Shown one piece after another: positions 13,310-28,328 of a stretch of 64,000 nt of DNA. The notes under the pieces were generated by a model, which did not search any database, was not told the DNA's origin, and worked only from the letters and a program-made list of their open reading frames with translations. The stretch's first letter is position 1; every line of letters starts with the position of its first letter. This DNA is from Xanthostigma xanthostigma. Taxonomy: Eukaryota; Arthropoda; Insecta; Raphidioptera; Raphidiidae. The DNA is taken from contig OY754468.1 of assembly GCA_963575645.1 (NCBI GenBank), positions 51,967,665 through 52,031,664 of the forward strand, in the 5' to 3' direction. The position numbers and the translations under genes were made by a program.

Positions 13310-16300
13310 CGTTTAACGTCCGTTTCTCGACTTTATGTCATAACAGCCGCCATTCGCACCATTACTATTTTCCATCTACCACACACTTCCCGTTATTTTC
13401 TACATTTTTAAACATCCACTTAATTAATAGCGAATGAAGGAATTTTAGGACATTTTAGGCAAATTTTGAGCATAGCAGTTTGACAGATAATCGGCCATGG
13501 CTTTGAAGAAGAAACCATCTCGATATTTATCTAGAGTTATTGAGGGAAACCATGGAAAACCTTAACAAGATGACCGGTACAGGAATTACCATTTTTTGAC
13601 GAGAGACAGCAGGAAAAAGCCCCAGCCACATCTGCCCCCGCCGGGATTCGAACCCATTACCTTCCGAATGCGAGTCTAGTGCTCTCACAACTACGCCACC
13701 CCGCTCGGTTTTAGGTTAAATAATATCCGTATAAACTAACAAAAAATTAAATAATGCCCAAGAAATGGTAGACATTGTTAAATAACTAAATGTTTTTCTG
13801 TCTTCTGTTTCAGATGTTTGTTTTTTTTTTGTATTGATTTATTTTATTTTTTTGTTGAGATATTCAGTATGGACCTTTGTCGACAAAATTATTTAAAAAT
13901 ACTCGCAATGTATTGCAAATATAATCAATATTGTCTTCTGATTTCTTTGACATTTGTTAAAAACTTTCATGAATAATTATAATTAAACAACATCATTTGA
14001 CAGGTCCGCCCGATTGCGTCATACTGCCACTACTATTCAACGGAACGAGGCAAACTACTCTACTAGCCTTGCGTCACCATAAAATAGTGGAAATGACGAG
14101 TTAGTCGCGGAAAATTATAAATAAAATTAAACACGCTCAATTAATAAAATTGCCGTGAATCATTTCATAAGTTATTATACTGGCTATAATATACGACGTG
14201 TCCATCCATAAATGGCACATAGGTCACCGACTATTATGAAAGAAAAAAATTAGAGAATAACACGTAGAATTTTTAAAGTAGGTGACCAAACAATTTAATG
14301 CGAAAATTCCATGAGCAAAACTTTTTCGATTTCGTCTAATTCCACACTCACAAAAAGAAAGTTGTTATATGTTTGAGTCTTGTAAATCTATCTATTTATT
14401 CCAAAACTAATTCTTCAACCGATTTTAATGCGTTTTTTGTACGATTTAACGTTCGCAAAGGGAAGTACAATACATGTATAAAACGCAAATCGAATATCTT
14501 CAATATAAAACCATAAAATATTGCTTCACTTATGTAATAAAATAACTTCATCATATTCTTATTTCTCGAACAACCTATGTACCATAAAAAGATGAACATC
14601 AATGCCGACTAGATAATAATACAGGAACATAAAAATTCCGTTCCTTTTACGCAACTTACAGAAAAACATTTAATTTGCATAATTTTATGGGTCAACGGAA
14701 ATACTTCATCTTTCAGCTATGTTATAAAAGCGGAATTTTGTTCGACTTGAAAAAAATTTAAAACAACGACTGTCATTTGTTTGGCGATCATCTGACACAC
14801 CGCAATAATGTTCGAATGCTCGACATTGATGCGAAAATATACAGGGTGTCCCATGAAGAATGGGACATAGAACAACCGCAGATTCTCCAATTCAAAATAA
14901 AACGATTAAGCGAAATATGCTTAGATAAAATGTTACTCGCTCTACCAGTGGCGTACGGCAGGAGTAAGTAATGCTTGTACCCCTTCTAAATGTTACGCCG
15001 TTGTCTAAATTTTAATTTTGACTATAATTTTAATTTTTTTGATATTTTCTAAGTCAATAATGTACACTTGTTAGTTTGTTGTAAAGTCATTGGTTTTCGA
15101 GATATTCGCAGTTAAAGATAGATAGACATGTACTTTTTATTTGTATTATTATTAATAATATTCATTTTTACAATTTTGTCTTAAAAAAACTGAGAATATC
15201 TCGAAAACCAATGACTTTACAACAAACTAACAAGTGTACATTATTGACTTAGAAAATATCAAAAAAATTAAAATTATAGTCAAAATTAAAATTTAGACAG
15301 CGGCGTAACATTTAGAACAGGTACAAGCATTACTTACTCCTGCCGTACGCCACTGGTAGAGCGTACTGAACTATTTTTTTTATTGTTAGGAGCATTGCGT
15401 GCCGATTTGAGTAAAATTATACGGTGTATTAAAAAAATTATGGACATTAATAATTTTTCAGTTTTCAACTTCAACACCCCGTATTTCGAAAAAGAGTAAC
15501 ATTTTATCTAAGCATATTTCGCTTAATCGTTTTATTTTGAATTGGAGAATCTGCGGTTGTTCTATGTCCCATTCTTAATGGGACACCCTGTATACAAATA
15601 ATCGCCGTCAATTGTCTATCAAAAAACTTGTGTTTTTTATTTATGAAGGGCGGTTATTTATAACAGAGAATAAAATATTTCTACACTAAAAAATGTCGGC
15701 GCGTCTTTTTGTCTGTGCGGATGTTTTACGGCATGTCAAAGTCTCTGCAATTGTTTCGTGATCGTTTTTCGAACAATGTGTATAAAAGTTTTATTTGAAA
15801 AATGATCCCGTCTCAAGCTTCACCGGTAGATAAAGTTTATACATAAAATCTAATAAACACGAGTCAGTGCTTCTTTCACGGCTTTCAGATTAATTTTCAG
15901 TTTTTAGTTTTCACTAGACTGAAAGAAGATATTTTTGAAAATATTTTAAATAGTATATTGTGCAACTAGTGCGACAATGCCGCACGAGTTGCACATACTA
16001 TTTTTCATTACGAATTAAATTAAATTAAAATTTTATTACGAATTAAAAAAAGAAATTAGAAGTAATAAAAATTGAAATTAAATCATTAAAAAGTTGAAAA
16101 TTCAGTTAAAATTGTTAAAATTGTCAAGAATAAAAGTCCATAATCGAAAATTTTAACCTCAAATCTGCTTCAAATGACAGTTTGTTTCGTTGACATTAAC
16201 ACCGTTATTATTTTTTTTTCTCTGAATTTGTGTGCGCCAAACAATAATTTCATAAAAAACAAATTAAATAATTGTAATTGCTTATACAGAGTGATTCCAA

Positions 16301-19300
16301 AGTTGACGTTATCCATTCATCAGCGAGTAGAACTTCAACAAATAAGATTTTTTTCCTTTTCCTTTTTCAACATCAACGGAGATACAGAGTGACAAAGTAT
16401 TATTTTTTTACTCGAAAGCGGTGCGCCGTACCAAAAAATAATAAAAGAGCTTTTCTTTTTAGAATTGAAGAGGGAATTCAATAACATTTTTTATTTTTAG
16501 AAAAATCAGTGGCATACCATTTTTTTTTTTAAAAACATTAAACAACTTTTTTCTATACGTTGTACACCCGTTCATGTGCAACCCGTTCCGTCGCCATAAT
16601 ACCCGCACCTCCACCACATATACCCATAACTTCCACCACCACAACACGTTTCAAAACTTGTTTCGATACTTTTCGAACATTTTGCTCAAAATATTTTTTC
16701 CCCGCCTATACTCCACTCCCTACCTTTGTCTCACAGAAAACGCTCAAACAAATCGCATTTTGATAGGTTGGCATATTATAGACCAAGTGTTTAGTGTGAA
16801 TCCGCCTTAATTTTGAATTATAAAATGCTATACAATTTTGTTAATTTTTATTAAAATATTTTTTAGTTATTATTCAGTCTTTTGCATTGCAATAAAGTTT
16901 TTTTCTTCTGTTCCGTTATCAAAATTTTTATTTTCTCTACACACAAAACACGAAGCCCCAGGTCAGTCGAGGAACGCTTGCCAGTTGTTTGCCTTGAAAA
17001 AATGTGCACGTGAAAAATGATTTCCATATTTTGTTTTTCTTACGGAAACGGTCGAAGCACGTCGTGTGTATCGGGATAACAGCACAGAACGTAAGACGTG
17101 ATGGTAAATTGGCCAGAGTTAGGCCAAGGGACTACACGCACTGCAAACTGTCCCCTGTTCGACCTTTGCAAGATATAAGCTCATGTGTTGTAAGGTCGGT
17201 GGCGGGGGTCGCTTCTCGAATACAATGAACAACCTTGATATAATATACGACGATCCATGCTTATACGTAATGTGTATTTAGGCGTTTTTAAAACCTATTC
17301 CGGTAAAGGAAGAAGCGCTCATTTATAAAAAACTAGCGGCCCGGTACGTGCTTCGCTACGTATAAAGTGAAATAATAAAAAAATTTAATTGGAACATCAA
17401 ATTCATTTATTCAAACAAAAAAATATTTTATTAATTGCTAGCTATTTTAAAATATACATGTGTGTATGGAAATATATATGACTGCATACGTTAATATATA
17501 TGTCATTAAATAATTCATTTTTAAATCGACGTGCTTCCATCTGTTACAAAAGAATAAAACACCCGTATGCACACAATATGTTTTTTCAAATAAAGAAACA
17601 CACATACATATACATGTAATTCACTTCAACAGTTCAAAACTTACCGTTTGTGTAACTGCGTTTGACAATTTAATTCAAAAAAAGCCTGTAAACGATATGA
17701 AACACCGACGGCTCACTAAAAAACTGAGAAAAGTACACGCACACATATACATAGTACATTTAAACAATTCAAGACTCACCGTTTGTGTGAATGCACTTAA
17801 CAATATGTTTAAAAATATAAACACAAAGCAATAATTATCGCTGACAATTTGCTTTAATCGAAGCACGTCCAAAATGAAATGACCGCATGAATGACATGCT
17901 TGTACTGTCAACACTGAAAAAAGTTTCAATTTGACAGCACAGTCCCCATCCGAAAAAAGTTTCAATTTTACAGCAAAATCCCCATTAACAAAATGATCCG
18001 CCATTTATTGAATTCATTTGTTACAAAAAATGTGATAAATGAAGAACCGCTCGACCGATTTTGTGCAAACTTCACATAAACCATCTACTAAATAGTCCGA
18101 ACAAAGCCTAAACATTTGGTTTGGATAGGTGAGCCCGTTCTTGAGTTACAAAATTACAACGAAAAGTGGCATTGATTTTTATAGATATAGATATAAAATT
18201 TAAGGAGGTTGAGCCGTTTTACGAAGATAATGAAAAAAAATCCGAAATTAAATTTTTTTAATAGACTTTTTTATGACAAAATTTTCTGTAAAAAATCCAA
18301 AATCATTAGGAGATTTGTAAAGTTAAAAATTAAAAAAAACTTTTACATGTAGTCTTATGGAAAATATGTCAACCTAGCATGCAAACTGTTCATTTTAATT
18401 TTTTGCAAATAACCAAATAATGTCAGCAGTTCCGAAAACTAACTATGTAAAGCATCGATGTCTTACGCATATTTTAATATTTGTTTCCAATTTAATTAGG
18501 AGACTTTTAATCAATAAAAAAATTATTAAACCTTAGCACTTTTCGATTATCGACTTTTATTCTTGACAATTTTAACAATTTTAAGTGAATTTTCAACTTT
18601 TTAATGATTTAATTACAATTTTTATTACTTTTAATTTATTTTTTTAATTTTTTACTGCAAAAAATATGTAAAATACAGATATTTACATAAATTTATTTGT
18701 TTTAACCTTTGTACAAAAAATTCAAAATACTGAAATAATTAATTAATATTAAAAAAAATTATTTTTTTATGCCTTTATGACAATAATTTATTGGTATCAT
18801 CGACTTATACTTAACCTTTTGTAAAAATTTATTATGGAAAAGTTCCCATTTAGAATTCGACTTACTTTTGATTGGGACTGTAACGCATCAACCTCCTTAA
18901 AACGATGGTACTAAATTTAAAAATAAAATTTATATACAAGATCATAAGATGACCAGTAACCATTTTAATTCAATGGATCCCTATATCTAAAATCTTGCTA
19001 AACACATCTGTAGCTAAAAATCTGTTGGTTTTTAGGCTATGCGCCCATGAACACATTTTAAGGTAGTTTGGCAACCAAATGACAAACTTGACCCTACATT
19101 TTTTTATATTTATTCAAAAGATTATAATTTAAGACACCTACAGAAAAATAATCAGATTTTTTTACCACACCGTTTAAGAGATATAATTAATTAAATTTAT
19201 GCAAAAATACACGAGCCGTTATGAGTGTCCTTATTCAATAACTCCGGAAATTGAGGGTTTGTAAAAAATTGACAAACTTGACCACACAAAAAAAAACTTT

Positions 19301-22300
19301 TAATGGATAGAACGATGTCTGAAATACACACTGCAAAAATTTCAGAATAATTTACCACGTACTTTTGATTTTATTAATTTTTTAATACTGGCATGTGGCC
19401 TCTATCTCTGTTGTTTATCTCTGTTGTTGTAGTGACAGTGACTAGTGACAGCTGAGTACTAATCAATTAATATTTTATTAATTACATTAACTTTAATTAT
19501 TTAATTATATTTCGCATTAAATTAAATCAAATAAATTTTTATATGAATTTCTATTAATTAATTATAGCATGATTCGGGTAATTATTTGAGAAAAAAAAGT
19601 CATTTATTTGACTTGGGATTGCGGCTCCCAAACTACCTTAATTTAAAAAAAATCGACAGAAATTGATGAATTTCTTATATTTATTTTCTACCTCTGTACA
19701 TCGACACTAAACCTTGATCGCTGTCATCTAACAGAAACAAGACAAACTAAAATTTCCGGCCACACTGTTCCATTAGAAATAAACTTCTATACAGTCCGTC
19801 TTCTCTGTCTTTTCGTAGAAATTACTTTAATAATCATTTTACCATTCCAACACAAGTGAGGACTAGTGCTAATTCATTTTTTTTTTTTCAATTTATGTCG
19901 TAGATCGAAGATGCCTTGCTACTTGAACGAGTACGGCGAGCCGGCGACTTGCGGCGACAGCGACGATCTAGTTCGGCCGATGACGCCGAACAATTGCCGA
20001 TCGGCCGCAGCCAAATCCAGCAAGACGAGAATGCGTCAGCTGGTGGCGCCGGTCAACCAACACGCCGGAGACTACGTCGACGTAACAGCGTCGAACTGCA
20101 GGTACGATTCGGAGATCACAAAAGTATATAATCTTTCCCGCAAACAGAAACCGTTATCGCGCGAGCAGCACATGCTCTGCTGCTGTCTGGCTATATATAA
20201 GCCATAGATTAGATAGTTTTATAGATAGTTCACTTGACGTTCAAGGTCAAATTTAGTTTTTAGTTCTTCCTCAGGTCACTGATGCTACTAGCGTTTCCAT
20301 GGCTCCTCTATTAGACTATTACAAGCCCCCTATTCCCAGATACTAAACTGATAATTATTAAAATTATCAATTGGATTTTCAATTCATTATAAAAAAATTA
20401 ATTGAATAGACACCTGAAAGGATAATATTTGTAGGTTTAGAATAATATAAATTCTTACTTCTCTTCAAAATGATGATTTATTTAGACTAATTTCTTATTT
20501 ACAGTTTCATTATCAATTGAATATTAATTTACAAATTTTTTACTTTATTTATGGTAAATATTTCATCTTTTTTAAATATTAGTTATGGAAGTCTATTTAT
20601 AAAAAAGAAATACTTATTTAATCTCAAACACGAAAAAAATTATCCAGTGATTTAAATTTCGCAGACATATAAATTCGAACCGGGGCCTGTGAATTAGTTC
20701 CATCTACAGCTGTTGCATATTCTAATATTCATAACGTGAACCTGCAACAAAATCAGAAGATTAAAGCGAATACTGAGAAAAACTTGTATTAAAACTGTTC
20801 TAAATATGGGTTGCATATTGGACAAAATTATAATAATTTGGTTTCAAGTCAACAAGAATTTTTAAGAATTAAATGCATATTTTTGTAGATATTATATTTA
20901 TATAAAATACTCGGAATATTACATGAGAATATTCTTGTTTGGATATTTACTGAAGGGAATATTAAATTAATAAAAACAGATTTCTTACCTTGTGATTACC
21001 AGAAAAAAAGTGTACAATCTCACTTTAGATTTTTCCACAAACAATCCAAACACTTTTCAGTAGTAAATAATATTATTAAAAATTACTATAAAAACAATAA
21101 ATTTTGTTAGCATTGATCGCTTGAACACAAAATCGTTATCTATGTATGAAAAAATGACAGGAAAACAAAAATGAATTTTTGAAATTACAGTCAGTGAACT
21201 CTGGATCATTTATAATTAAAATTAAAATAAAAAAATCGATCTATGCGCCTTGCCGTGAACTGAGGAAGAGTTAAATTAGAAATTCTATAATAGAAGTATA
21301 CTGAATGAGCATTGCCTGATATAGGCTCTGATTGGTTGCTCTACTGTGTTGAGTTTCAAACGACCGGTCATAATAAAATATACTAATCACTGCAGAACAT
21401 CCGAAAATTAAAATTCAATTTTCTTGTACAGAGTGATTTTTTAGTTGATTCTTCTTTTTTAACAGCGTGTAAAAATAAGAGAGAAACAGCCTTTCTTAGT
21501 TTAATTAATTTTTTTAATTAATTCAAAAGCTCGGTTAACACACGCGAAGAAATGATAGCACGAATCGAAAATGTATCCCAAATAATTCGCGGAAGGCCCT
21601 TATCCCTACCACAAGCATGGCTACGACGCACGCATCTTTGTGTCCAACAAAACGGGGACAGCTTCGAACAATTTCTGTGAATACTTGATAATGACATAAC
21701 ATATTTCCATAGTGACATAACATAACAACAGGACCGACCTCAAAATTTGATAAAATTTAATGAAACTTTGAAAGCCTGTTTCTATTTCATTTTTGAGTTT
21801 TGATAAAAAAGTTACTTTAAATATTTATTTTGACTATTTAATTGCAGATATGACGTGGAAACGTGCGCGTCAGATTTGGATACACTTTTGGAGCAATACG
21901 AACATTTATTGGACACGAAACGTAGACGAGCTCTGTCGAAATTCCATGTGAAATCGGCCAAACCGTCTAACTTAAAACCAGACGAATCCGCGTTAAAACC
22001 AAAGGTAATTTCGGCCTTGAACATAATAATAACTGAACTGCGGCCCCGTCGAAATTCCGCGATATTTGGAAAAGTATTTTAGAGTTAGAAATAAAGAGGT
22101 CATAAGCTCGCGGGGAAAATAAAACATCTTTCGAAATTAAGTTACTCATTTAGATCGTAAAAAGTTGTATTATTTGTGTAGTATCGAATCAGAAAGTGTG
22201 CTATAATAATGAACAGTCATTGTCACCCGCTCGAGCAGTCACTGTCATCCGCACGAGCTGTTCGCTAAAACTACGTCACGAATCGATTTCGTTTGATCTG

Positions 22301-25300
22301 CACACTATTATCCGTTAAAAATAAACTATGTAGGCCTAGAACATCCTGTATATCCGTTGCCATCGTAATAATTACGTGCCAATCATTCACTGATGGAAGC
22401 TTTGATCTTTTCCCACCCCCGATGGTGTAGGCACAACAGTTCAACAGATAGTAAGTATAGTTACCCGAAGTAAAAAAAAATATCTTTTACATGCACAGAT
22501 GCCGCTCTCTGTGAAAGAAAACTTGAAGAATTTGAATATGCATCTGACATCGTCAAAGGAAAATGTCGGCGAGGAAAGCGACAACGGAAAAACCAATAAA
22601 GAAAACGCTAATGAAAATAAAAAGGGCTCCGACAAAGGACTGACTGATGGCCGCGCGCAGGACAAGGCTGAAAAGACTAAGCAGCCGCAGAGGAAGACGG
22701 CAGACAAGCCGGTCGTCGAGGAAATAACAACCGAAGTTCTGGACAGGATGCTCGAGGATCTAATGAATAGCGGGTAGGGATGAGAAATGTCGTTATTTAT
22801 TTATGCTTAAACGCCGCCACCGACGCTAATTGTTACTAAGGTTGTGTGCACGAAGCCTACTAGCGCCGCCAGTGGGTAATAGAGAATTATTTAACTCACT
22901 TTTATGGAAATCGCGACATGTTTCTATGGTGATGTCAAAAACTTTAGTTGGCCATGATGTAATAAGAAAAACTGTTGTTAATTTTATATACAATAAAATT
23001 CAGATTGTAAACCATTATATAAATAGCATAACATAAAAGGTACGTGACAATTATTTATTTACCAATTATGAAGTACAATATATATCATATATATTAATAC
23101 GCTAAGGTTAAAGATGTTTGCCTCCCTTTTTAGAAAAAACGTCACAATTTCTCCACATAAATTATATATCATTTTACAGATAATTGCTTGCTCTACTGAC
23201 ATCGACAACTAAAAAATTTATTATTGCTTTTGTTTTTGTAAATTAATTAAAATACAGCAACGCTGAACACCGTCTGCCATCTGACGGCTTTAATTTTGAA
23301 ACAACGTCAACACTCCGATCTATCATCTGACCTTCATATTGTAATACAACAGACACAATACTGCATGATGCCATCTGACGGCTTAGCTCTACGCTTTTGC
23401 TACTTGCGCCTCTATATGACAATTTTAGTAAAATATTTCTTCGATCTGTCATCTGAGCGTCATATTGTAATACAACAAAAAGAAGAACGTTATAAGCAGT
23501 GTGCAAAATTAGAAACGAATTGAATACCTGCAATCATATTTAAAAAATAATTTTGTAAAGTGATAATTATTATACTTATTTAATGCAAATAATTCGCACA
23601 GGTCACACTAGTAAATAATTAATTTGTTTACACTGACAGCGTAACATCGAATTATGGCGCCAATAATCTTTATTGTACTTAAATCGTCATCAGCGGAACA
23701 GCCCGGAACACAACAAGCGTTTCAGGATCGCCTAGTTTTGCCAATGTTTTCTTTGTAATTAAAAAACTTTATAAAATTATAACTATTTTCACTTTTAATA
23801 AACATTGTTCACTGACATACGGAAAATCTGAGTTGGAAGTTTCCGCTAGTGCTCACCACAAACGCTCGCATCGATTCGTAACTCCGCCTCCCTGCACATA
23901 GCCCATAGGCACAACTCGTTAACTTCTGTTATATTTTTAATGTTATACAATTCTATGAATAAATTTATAGGATACGCGCCTCCTGCCTTGGCAAACTAAC
24001 AACGCGCAACGACAACCGGAAGACAAAAAGCAAATCCCGTTTTGATTTTTTTATCTAATTTAGTTTCTATCCACGCCTGCAGTTATGGAACAAGCGTCAA
24101 CAAAGGTGACAAGGACAATGCGACGCATGACCAATTGCAAGAGACGGTCGGCGAGACAGCTACATTACCAGTCGCCGAGCGACCGAGACGCAACGGCGAA
24201 GACGCGAAAACCCCGTCGACAGCGACCAAAGTTAACGAAGCTTCACAAAAAGTATGTATGTATAATGCCGATAGACCGGTGACACTGTAGAGACCCTTTA
24301 AACAAAGACTGGACACGAACTATGCCCGCCATTTTTTTTTTGTCAAAAATCATAGAAAAATGTTTGATCCTATCTCTCTCCTTCTTTGATATACACATTT
24401 GTTGAAATTTTAGAGGCCGTTTTTTCTCTCTACAGTGACCCTTTAAGAAGAGACTAGACAAAAAACTAATAAAATAAATGCCTGCGACAGAACCAACTTC
24501 AAAAATATTGAAATTAGGACATATATTAGTAAAATAAAATTTCTGTTAACGCGTGCGCTGACGCGGATAACGGCTAGTAATAAATAGTATATGGTTACAT
24601 AAAATAGATAACTGATTTCTTTTTGACAGATCTTCAGAACAAAGCACAGCTCTTCAAAATATTTCCGAAACTGATACGTTTAGAAAAAAAACTCTTTTTC
24701 ACAGAACTTTCTTGTAAATATAATTAGAATAAAAAACCGTTATGAAAAGTATACCATTACGATAAAAAAAACAACGTTATAACATATATCTCTTCTGCGC
24801 ATGCGCCGATTCTCCCCAAAAACAAAATGGTTCTACATGTTATTTACATTTGGGTAGTATTTAAACGAGTGACTGTAAATTACAATTTTGGGTGACAAAA
24901 ATAATCAATTTGGGTTACTGTATTACTAAGTGAGCGACTGACTGCGCGTGACGAGAAAATAATAGTTTGGTGTCTAAACTACTAAGTGAGCGACTAAGTT
25001 ACTAAGTTGTTAATAGTTAATTGTTTGATTTCTAAAAAATATATATATTTAATTGACTGTCAATTAAATATACATTTTTTAGAAAACGCAGTTCTATTCA
25101 AACAATTAACTATTTATTTCGCATACCCCGTTATCGTTCACCCAGGAATTACAATTCGCATACCCGTTTATCGTTCACCCCGGAATTATTTTTTTAAAAA
25201 CTCCACCTTTGCCCCATCGCGTTTCACGGAGAGACAATTCGCATACCCCTTTATCAAAAAAAGCGGTGGTTTTCAATCTTCATGAAAATGTGAGTTTTAA

Positions 25301-28269
25301 GTTGTAGTCTCAAAGTGAAAAAAAAAAATAAAAGTAAAAACAAAAGAAGATATCTGCTTCAAAATTATCGAAGGCATTCTAGTCGCTCACTTAGTAATTT
25401 AATCACCCAACTATTATTTTAATATCTCAAGATATTAAAACAGTATCTCATCATCAGTTACCAAAATTTTTTTTATTCGACCGTTTTATAATTCCCCTTT
25501 ACATTTCAAACATCTTCCGAAAATATGTTTTCCATCCGCTCATTTAATTTCTAGATTAAACATTTATTCATTTCAATTCTTATTGCCCCGTGCATTTCTC
25601 TAGTGATCTATTTCAACAGTCACAGAAGCGTAAGATGCCGACCGGTGCCGACGCTAGCCGAGAGTCGCATCAAAAGAACAGCTTCAACTATCGCGAGTTG
25701 TCGCAGTTGCATCCACAGCCGCCTCAGTCGCCGACGGGCTTCGCGTCGTCAACGGAAACGGCCGACACTTCGTCAACCGTGCAGACCGTCATCCATCACC
25801 GTCACCGACACCACCAGCAACAACAGCCGAAACAGTCGACGGAAGACGAGAACAAGGCGCTCGATGTCGGCGGCCAATCGTCTCAGAGCACGCAAACGGC
25901 TCGCGCGAGTAACTTGAACGCGGTCAGCAAAGGTTCGTGCACAAAACTGTTTTCTATATACAGTATGTAAACACGCAAGGTGCACATAGGGAAATTAACA
26001 TTGGGAAAAAATGACTGGATCAGAGTGAGCCTTGAAATCTTGTTTTTCAATAAGACAGATAATATTCTTTTGCAAAATGAATGTGTATACTGCCGAAGAA
26101 AATATTCAAATGATTACAACATAATCGGACTTTTTTATTAATGGGACATTAAATTCCCAAAAATACTTAAATATGGTGCGAGATCAAATACCTATCTCCG
26201 CCTATTCGTGTTGAACCTAAAGACATTTGGGTCACTGATTTACCAACGCGCATACGTCATACCAGTCAGACAATTTTTTAATGAAATGTTTCCAAACAGA
26301 TGGAGTTGTTTTTTTGTTTTATTTTTGTACAAAAAAATTTAAATAAAGATTTATAAGAGCTTTTTATTATTAAAAAAGCCAAGTAAAATCAAAATAAATC
26401 AAAATAAAAAAGAAATCCTCAAGATTACCACGATAATTCAATAGAAATAACAATTAATGCAGTCTTGGCTAACTCTGATCCAAGTATTTTTTCCCAATGC
26501 TAATTTCCCTACGCGTTTACATACTGTAGATCACGGAAACTCTAAACAGTGACTAATACTTCAAGTGTCACAGTTTTTTGCATGAGAAAATCCGAGAGCG
26601 GATATGCTGTACGATTTTTGAAAAAATAAAAAAAAATCTTTCAAATATCCCTGACGCTGGAGACCTTTCTCGAATGAGACCTGTGTCTCTTTTAGTTTAG
26701 AACGTTTTTAAAAAACGCGTATGGGCTATGTGCAAGGAGGCGGAGTTACAAATTTATCGATGCGAGCGTTTGTGGTGAGCACTAGGGGAAACTTCCGACT
26801 CAGTTTTTCCGTATGTCAGTGAGCAATGTTTATGAAAAGTGAAAATAGTTATAATTTTATAAAGTTTTTTGAATTACAAAGAAAACGGGAGCAAAACAAG
26901 GCGAACTGGAAATGCTTGTTGTGTTCCGGGCTGTTGCGCTGATGGCGATTTAAGTAAAATAAAGATCATTGGCGCCATAATTTATGGCACGCCGTTTTAC
27001 TATTTAATAGTATAATATTTTTCCAGAAATTATAAAAATATTTAACAATTTTAATTTCAGAAAAAAAATTTGAGTGAATTTTTTTATGTGGTGACATAAT
27101 AAAAATACAATATAATTATGTCAAGACAATAAAAATACAATATTATTATGTCATGACATAAAATTAAATGCTTATACATACGAAGAGATAGGAAAGACGA
27201 CGAATTATAATTATGGCTTGACATAATAATATTGTATTTTTATTATCTTGTGACATAAAAATAATTACAAATAATTTTGTTGTGTGTAGAGATAATAAAT
27301 ATTTTTTAACTAAAAGCATTCGGACGAAAAATTTAAATTTTTCATCATAATATTTTTAGTTAAAAAAATATATAGTATTATCTCTAGACATAATAAAATT
27401 ATTTATAATTATTTTTATGTCACAAGATAATAAAAATATTTTTATTTGTCCAAGAGAAGAATCCTAAATAATTATAATTATGTCACCACATAATTATAAT
27501 TCGTAGTCTTTCCTATCTCTTCCTATGTATAAGCATTTAATTAATAATTAATGACATAATAATATTGTATTTTTATTATGTCACGACTTAAAAAAAATTC
27601 ACTCAAAATTTTGTTTTCTGAAATTAAAATTGTTCAATATTTTTATAATTTTTGAAAAAATATTTTACTATTAAATAGTAAAACAGCGTGCCATAATAAT
27701 TTGACGTTACGCTGTCAATGTAAACAAACTAATTATTTAAATATTGTACGTCATAATTGATAAATAAATAATTCTCACGTTCCTTTTATGTTATGCTATT
27801 TATAGAATGGTTTATAATCTGAATTTTATTGTATATAAAATAACAGCAGTTATCCTTATTACATTTTCGATGGCCAAGTAAAGTTTTTGACTTATAACCA
27901 TAGAAACATGTCGCGATTAAAAGTGAGTTAAATAATTCTCTATTGCCCACTAGCGACGCTAGTAGGCTTCGTGCACACAGCCTATACAAGATCGTCTAAT
28001 TAACTTACGTTCTATTCCGAACATTTAACAAATACGGCCTCTATTCTTATCTACCGGTTATGTCAGTTCAAACGGACGTCGCCAGCACAATCGCGTCGAC
28101 CGAATACTGCGTTCAAGCCGACGGCACCGTCGCCACCCTGGAACTGCACAGGTCGAAGAGCTACATTCTCAATCTGATAGATCGGGCGCTGAGCCGGGAA
28201 CTGGGAACGACACGCGAACCACGTCTTTCCACAATCGGTACACAGGTAATAATAACGTATTATTTCCAT

Positions 28270-28328
<59 letters not shown>

